Notes under the pieces: generated by a model
Database searches by the model: none
Seen by the model: only the letters and a program-made list of their open reading frames with translations
What the model was told of the DNA's origin: nothing
DNA from: Chryseobacterium gleum
GTDB lineage: Bacteria > Bacteroidota > Bacteroidia > Flavobacteriales_D > Crocinitomicaceae
Length of the DNA stretch: 9,280 bases
Assembly (NCBI GenBank): GCA_945877045.1
Contig: CAMCQW010000061.1
Location: forward strand, 1-9,280
Direction of reading: 5' to 3'
Translations under genes and position numbers: made by a program
In this document: positions 6,090 through 9,280 of the stretch, in pieces
How positions within the stretch are numbered: the first letter of the stretch is position 1
How the letters are laid out: each line of letters begins with the position of its first letter

Positions 6090-6920
6090 ATGGCAATTAC
6101 AGCTGCTGATGTAAATAAACTACGTCAACAAACCGGTGCAGGAATGATGGACTGCAAAAATGCATTAGTAGAATCTAATGGTGATATCGAAATGGCGATC
6201 GATATTCTTCGTAAAAAAGGACAAAAAGTTGCTGCGAAAAGAGGTGATAATGATGCCAAAGAAGGCTTAATCATGGCTCAAGCAGCCGCTGATGGTCAAA
6301 CAGGCGTAATTCTTGCGTTAAACTGCGAAACAGATTTCGTTGCTAAAAACGAAGGGTATGTTTCTTTTGTGCAATCAATTGTTGATCTAGCCTTAAGTCA
6401 AGAGCCTTCTAACGTTGATGCGTTAAAAGCGCTTGCTTACGATGATAAATTAACATTAGAGGAAAAAATCATCGAGCAAATTGGTCGCTTAGGTGAAAAA
6501 TTAGAATTGTCTTCTTATGCAATTATCAAATCTGAGAAAGTGGTTGCTTATAACCACCCAGGGAATCAATTAGCTACTTTAGTTGGGTTAAACAATAATG
6601 TTGAAACTGCTGCAGAAGCAGGTCGACAAGTTGCCATGCAAATTGCTGCAATGAATCCAATTGCTATAGATAAGGACGGTGTTGATGCAAGAACAATTGA
6701 ACGTGAAATCGAAGTAGGAAAAGAATTGGCTATTCAAGAAGGGAAACCTGCTGAAATGGCAGAGAAAATTGCAATGGGTAGACTAAACAAATTCTTTCAA
6801 GAAAATACCTTGTTAAGTCAGCCATTTGTTAGAGATAACAAATTAAGCGTTGAACAATTTTTAAATGCTACAGAGAAAGGTCTTTCTGTTACTGAATTCA
6901 AACGTTTTTCTTTAAGCTAA
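6090..6920 (+). CDS. tsf: Translation elongation factor Ts
   Basis: EF-Ts is the guanine nucleotide exchange factor that releases GDP from EF-Tu in the cytoplasm. The 276-residue product begins with the UBA-like N-terminal domain (VNKLRQQTGAGMMDCKNAL, 8-26) and contains the EF-Tu-contacting motif TDFVAKN (81-87) in the core preceded by LNCE. Beyond it are the core subdomains, the helical region around 205-240 and the QPFVRDNKLSV segment near the C-terminus, so all parts appear intact. It begins 34 bases after rpsB, the standard rpsB-tsf pairing, and has no Shine-Dalgarno sequence. Transcription ends just beyond the gene at a strong intrinsic terminator. Confidence 0.98.
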   Translation: MAITAADVNKLRQQTGAGMMDCKNALVESNGDIEMAIDILRKKGQKVAAKRGDNDAKEGLIMAQAAADGQTGVILALNCETDFVAKNEGYVSFVQSIVDLALSQEPSNVDALKALAYDDKLTLEEKIIEQIGRLGEKLELSSYAIIKSEKVVAYNHPGNQLATLVGLNNNVETAAEAGRQVAMQIAAMNPIAIDKDGVDARTIEREIEVGKELAIQEGKPAEMAEKIAMGRLNKFFQENTLLSQPFVRDNKLSVEQFLNATEKGLSVTEFKRFSLS

Positions 6921-6940
6921 TTATAAATTATTTAGTTGTG

Positions 6941-6972
6941 AAATCCCGTTTTTATAAACGGGATTTTTTTTT
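6941..6972 (+). terminator. Intrinsic terminator of the rplM-rpsI-rpsB-tsf cluster
   Basis: AAATCCCGTTT (6941-6951) and AAACGGGATTT (6956-6966) form a perfect 11-base-pair stem with a TTAT loop, and the T-run continues to 6972. It lies 20 bases after the tsf stop codon and is the clearest terminator in the window. It separates the ribosomal cluster from the pseudouridine synthase gene, which has its own promoter. The arm sequence would also work in the opposite direction, though no minus-strand gene approaches it. Confidence 0.93.
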
Positions 6973-7028
6973 GTTTAAATTTTAAAACAATTGAATTTAA
7001 GAAGTCTGCCATAAGAGAAATAAATCGA

Positions 7029-7060
7029 TTTGTTTGACATAGTCTATTTGAATACCTTTG
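7029..7060 (+). promoter_or_regulatory. Bacteroidota-type promoter directly abutting the pseudouridine synthase start
   Basis: TTTG (7029-7032), a 20-base spacer and TACCTTTG (7053-7060) fit the TTTG/TAnnTTTG consensus. A second TTTG at 7033-7036 gives a 16-base spacer and is less likely. The -7 element ends only four bases before the ATG at 7065, so the mRNA should begin at or within a few bases of the start codon. It lies behind the tsf terminator, where a new promoter is needed. Confidence 0.65.
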
Positions 7061-7064
7061 AGCC

Positions 7065-7820
7065 ATGGAATCCAATCTAAAACGACTGAATAAATTTATT
7101 AGTGAAAAAGGAATATGTTCACGTAGAGAAGCGGATAAACTTATTGAAGATGGCCGGGTGACCATCAATGGTATCGTGCCAGAAATGGGAACAAAAGTTT
7201 CCCCAAGCGACAACGTTTGCATCGATGGAAAATCGATCAATGAAACAACCGAAAAACTAGTTTATTTGGCAATTAACAAACCTGAGGGGATCGAATGCAC
7301 CACCAGCTTAGACGTTATAGACAATATTATAGATTTCATCGATTATCCAATAAGAATTTTTCCAATTGGAAGATTAGACAAAAATAGCAATGGCTTATTA
7401 TTATTGACAAACGATGGGGAAATAGTCAACAAAATTTTGCGCGCCCGAAATAACCATGAAAAAGAATACATCGTTCGTGTAGACAGGCCCATAAGCAAAG
7501 AATTTATTAAACAAATGGGGAATGGCGTTCCCGTACTAGACACCATAACACGCAAGTGTAAGGTTGTCAAAATAACAACTTTTAGCTTTAAAATTATATT
7601 GACACAAGGACTAAATCGGCAAATTAGAAGAATGTGCAACTATTTAGATTACGAAGTATTGGAGTTGACTCGAACAAGAATTATCAATATAAAATTAGAT
7701 CTTCCATTAGGACAATACCGAGAATTGCATGAGGAAGAATTAAATGAATTACAGCAATTAATTGCAGAATCAAGCAAAACAGAAGACGCAAGCCTACCTT
7801 GGGATAACGATGAAGAATAA
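7065..7820 (+). CDS. rluF: RluF-like 23S rRNA pseudouridine synthase with S4 domain
   Basis: Enzymes of this family (RsuA/RluB/RluE/RluF) isomerise specific uridines in rRNA to pseudouridine. Residues 6 to about 55 form an S4 RNA-binding domain (RLNKFISEKGICSRREADKL, 7-26, then GRVTING). The catalytic domain has NKPEGIECTT (71-80), the active-site loop IGRLDKNSNGLLLLTNDG (101-118) with catalytic Asp105, and KEYIVRVD (133-140). The stretch LTQGLNRQIRRMC (179-191) followed by LELTRTRIINIKL matches RluF, which modifies a uridine near 2604 in E. coli 23S rRNA, better than RluB or RsuA; the exact target here is inferred. The ATG at 7065 is needed to keep the S4 domain, since the next Met is residue 41. 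A short acidic tail (about 235-251, ending WDNDEE) follows the fold. Stop and pyrH start are 129 bases apart. Confidence 0.9.
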   Translation: MESNLKRLNKFISEKGICSRREADKLIEDGRVTINGIVPEMGTKVSPSDNVCIDGKSINETTEKLVYLAINKPEGIECTTSLDVIDNIIDFIDYPIRIFPIGRLDKNSNGLLLLTNDGEIVNKILRARNNHEKEYIVRVDRPISKEFIKQMGNGVPVLDTITRKCKVVKITTFSFKIILTQGLNRQIRRMCNYLDYEVLELTRTRIINIKLDLPLGQYRELHEEELNELQQLIAESSKTEDASLPWDNDEE

Positions 7821-7900
7821 ATTTTACCGATTAACAAGGGTGAGAATTTCATTAATGACAAAACAATCTCCCATAAAGAAATCCCATCAGCTAATAGCCA

Positions 7901-7934
7901 TTGTTAAAAATTTCAAATAATCATATTATCTTTG
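7901..7934 (+). promoter_or_regulatory. Bacteroidota-type promoter for pyrH-frr; sets the pyrH start
   Basis: TATCTTTG at 7927-7934 is a perfect -7 element. The best upstream partner is TTG at 7901-7903 with a 23-base spacer, the long end of the accepted range, so the -33 part is weak. Transcription should start around 7938-7942, about ten bases before the ATG at 7950. A TTG codon in frame at 7932 lies inside the -7 element and therefore cannot be the translation start of mRNA made here. Confidence 0.6.
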
Positions 7935-7949
7935 TTTAAAATCAATACC

Positions 7950-8657
7950 ATGAAATACAAACGCATACTCCTAAAATTAAGCGGCGAATCCTTAATGGGG
8001 AGCAAACAATTCGGTATTGACAACGATCGAATCACTTCGTATGCAAAACAAATAAAAGAAATTCGAGACAAAGGTGTTGAAGTAGCCATCGTTATTGGCG
8101 GAGGCAATATATTTAGAGGCGTACAAGCCGAACAAGGTGGCATGGATAGAACACACGGTGATTACATGGGAATGCTCGCTACAATGATTAATTCCATGGC
8201 ATTACAAGCTGCATTAGAAGCGATCAAAGTAGAAACGCGCCTTCAATCAGCGATTGAGATGAAAGAGATTTCTGAGCCATTTATTAGACGAAAAGCCGTT
8301 CGCCATTTAGAAAAAGGACGCGTAGTAATATTTGGAGCTGGAACAGGCAATCCTTTTTTTACAACCGATTCCGCTGCTTCATTGCGTGCAATCGAAGTAA
8401 ATGCAGAGGTAATATTAAAAGGAACACGGGTAGATGGAATTTATACAGCCGATCCAGAAAAAGATCCTACTGCAACGAAATTTACCACTATTACCTTTGA
8501 TGAAGTTTATGCTAAGGGCTTAAATGTAATGGACTTAACGGCCTTTACGCTTTGTAAAGAAAATAACTTACCAATCATTGTTTTTGATATGGATACAGCC
8601 GGAACACTTTTAAAAGTTTTGACAGAAGACCATATTGGAACTTTAGTACATAATTAA
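7950..8657 (+). CDS. pyrH: UMP kinase (uridylate kinase)
   Basis: PyrH phosphorylates UMP to UDP with ATP, the step that feeds all pyrimidine nucleotides; the bacterial enzyme is a cytoplasmic hexamer of the amino acid kinase fold. The 235-residue product shows KLSGE (9-13), IGGGNIFRG (49-57), GDYMGMLATMINSMALQAAL (70-89), the FGAGTGNPFFTTDSAA block (128-143) with Asp140, and KGTRVDGIYTADPEKDP (157-173); length and order are normal. I start at the ATG at 7950, which gives the usual MKYKRILLKLSGE beginning; the six extra codons from the TTG at 7932 overlap the promoter. frr follows after 11 bases, the standard pyrH-frr pair. Confidence 0.98.
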   Translation: MKYKRILLKLSGESLMGSKQFGIDNDRITSYAKQIKEIRDKGVEVAIVIGGGNIFRGVQAEQGGMDRTHGDYMGMLATMINSMALQAALEAIKVETRLQSAIEMKEISEPFIRRKAVRHLEKGRVVIFGAGTGNPFFTTDSAASLRAIEVNAEVILKGTRVDGIYTADPEKDPTATKFTTITFDEVYAKGLNVMDLTAFTLCKENNLPIIVFDMDTAGTLLKVLTEDHIGTLVHN

Positions 8658-8668
8658 TAAAAAAAGAG

Positions 8669-9232
8669 ATGACCGAAGAACTTGAAATGGTATACGATGA
8701 ATTAGAAAGTTCCAATTCAAAAACAATGACTCATTTTGAAAATGAATTATTGAAAGTACGCGCTGGAAAAGCAACACCTGCCATGCTAGTTGGTGTAATG
8801 GTGGAGTATTATGGAGCAATGACCCCTTTACAGCAAATCGCGAATGTGAATACCATGGATGCCCGTACAATCACCGTACAGCCATTCGAAAAGAATACCT
8901 TGAACGATATCGCCAAAGGTATTATGAATGCCAACCTTGGATTAAATCCACAAAGTAATGGTGAACAATTATTAATTGCCGTGCCGCCACTAACCGAAGA
9001 AAGAAGAAGAGATTTAGTGAAAAAGGCAAAAAGTGAAGGTGAATCCGGAAAAGTTGGTATTCGCAACAACCGTAAAGACGCTATAGATTTTATTAAGAAT
9101 TTAAAAAACGATGGTTTATCAGAAGATATGACCAAAGACGCCGAGGTTTTTGTTCAGGAAGTCACCAACAAATTCATAAAGAAAATTGAAGAACTTTTAG
9201 AAATAAAAGAAAAAGAAATTATGACCGTTTAA
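8669..9232 (+). CDS. frr: Ribosome recycling factor
   Basis: RRF, with EF-G, splits post-termination ribosomes so that subunits can be reused. The 187-residue product has the usual length and two-domain plan: the three-helix bundle (about 1-30 and 105-185) is interrupted by the small beta domain (about 31-104). Conserved parts include VRAGKATP (30-37), YYGAMTPLQQIANV (47-60), QPFEKN (71-76), LTEERRRDLVK (108-118) and IRNNRKDA (131-138); Arg132 corresponds to the essential arginine of the E. coli factor. It lies 11 bases after pyrH in A-rich DNA ending AAAGAG, the nearest thing to a ribosome-binding sequence in this operon. The gene is complete, with its stop at 9230-9232. Confidence 0.98.
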   Translation: MTEELEMVYDELESSNSKTMTHFENELLKVRAGKATPAMLVGVMVEYYGAMTPLQQIANVNTMDARTITVQPFEKNTLNDIAKGIMNANLGLNPQSNGEQLLIAVPPLTEERRRDLVKKAKSEGESGKVGIRNNRKDAIDFIKNLKNDGLSEDMTKDAEVFVQEVTNKFIKKIEELLEIKEKEIMTV

Positions 9233-9246
9233 AAACCGGGTTTTTT
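9231..9246 (+). terminator. Weak candidate terminator after frr
   Basis: AAAAACC followed by GGGTTTTTT forms a small inverted repeat that overlaps the frr stop codon and ends in a run of T. The realistic stem has only about five A-T pairs with a CCGGG loop, so it is much weaker than the tsf terminator. The remaining 34 bases to the window edge hold no recognisable gene start. Confidence 0.3.
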
Positions 9247-9280
9247 CTATAAGGTCCCTCTATTCTCTTGTTCTCTTTCA

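Noticed and set aside
5422..6091. Long open frames on the minus strand (5422-6039 and 5723-6091) and in another plus frame (5754-6086) over the uS2 tail
   Set aside because: The 18-bp unit is a multiple of three and contains no stop in these frames, so all stay open automatically. Their products are simple repeats (Ser/Thr/Gly/Ala, Asn/Phe/Arg or Leu/Lys) with no start signals.
7821..7900. Possible terminator between the pseudouridine synthase gene and pyrH
   Set aside because: Only scattered short complementarity (for example GAGA with TCTC) and no T-run; no credible hairpin.

Overview
The window looks like a chromosomal housekeeping segment of a member of the Bacteroidota, probably a low-GC flavobacterial or related lineage; I cannot name the genus. 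The evidence is: (i) the gene order rplM-rpsI-rpsB-tsf-(pseudouridine synthase)-pyrH-frr; (ii) uL13 that starts with GTG and reads MDTLSYKT, as is usual in this phylum; (iii) promoters of the Bacteroidota type (TTTG or TTG, spacer, TAnnTTTG) before rplM, the pseudouridine synthase and pyrH; (iv) AT-rich gene starts with almost no Shine-Dalgarno sequences; (v) a PorV/PorQ-like outer-membrane protein.

Layout. 1-932 (minus): the N-terminal 310 codons of a PorV/PorQ-family beta-barrel protein that runs off the left edge. 933-1071: divergent intergenic region. 1072-3909 (plus): a tightly packed group of four genes, namely phosphatidylserine synthase (pssA), the small FGAM synthase subunit purS (overlapping pssA by 11 bases), an unrecognised membrane-anchored coiled-coil protein, and a crotonase-fold enoyl-CoA hydratase/isomerase family protein. 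3910-6972 (plus): the ribosomal protein and elongation factor cluster rplM-rpsI-rpsB-tsf, opening with a very clear promoter and closing with a strong intrinsic terminator. 7029-9232 (plus): an RluF-like 23S rRNA pseudouridine synthase with its own promoter, then pyrH-frr behind another promoter.

How the genes fit together. Most of the right two thirds serves translation: two ribosomal proteins, uS2 with EF-Ts, an rRNA-modifying enzyme, UMP kinase (pyrimidine nucleotide supply, conserved here by linkage) and ribosome recycling factor. The left third is mixed metabolism and envelope: phospholipid synthesis, purine synthesis, an envelope-associated unknown and an acyl-CoA enzyme.

Nothing here looks like a mobile element, CRISPR array, defence system or secondary-metabolite cluster, and I see no tRNA or rRNA gene. 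The most unusual feature is the C-terminal extension of uS2: sixteen six-residue Ala/Pro/Val/Glu repeats encoded by an 18-bp tandem repeat with a visible 36-bp higher-order pattern. Secondary points are a crotonase homologue lacking one of the two catalytic glutamates, a likely leaderless or near-leaderless mRNA for the pseudouridine synthase, and hairpins in the rplM and rpsB leaders.
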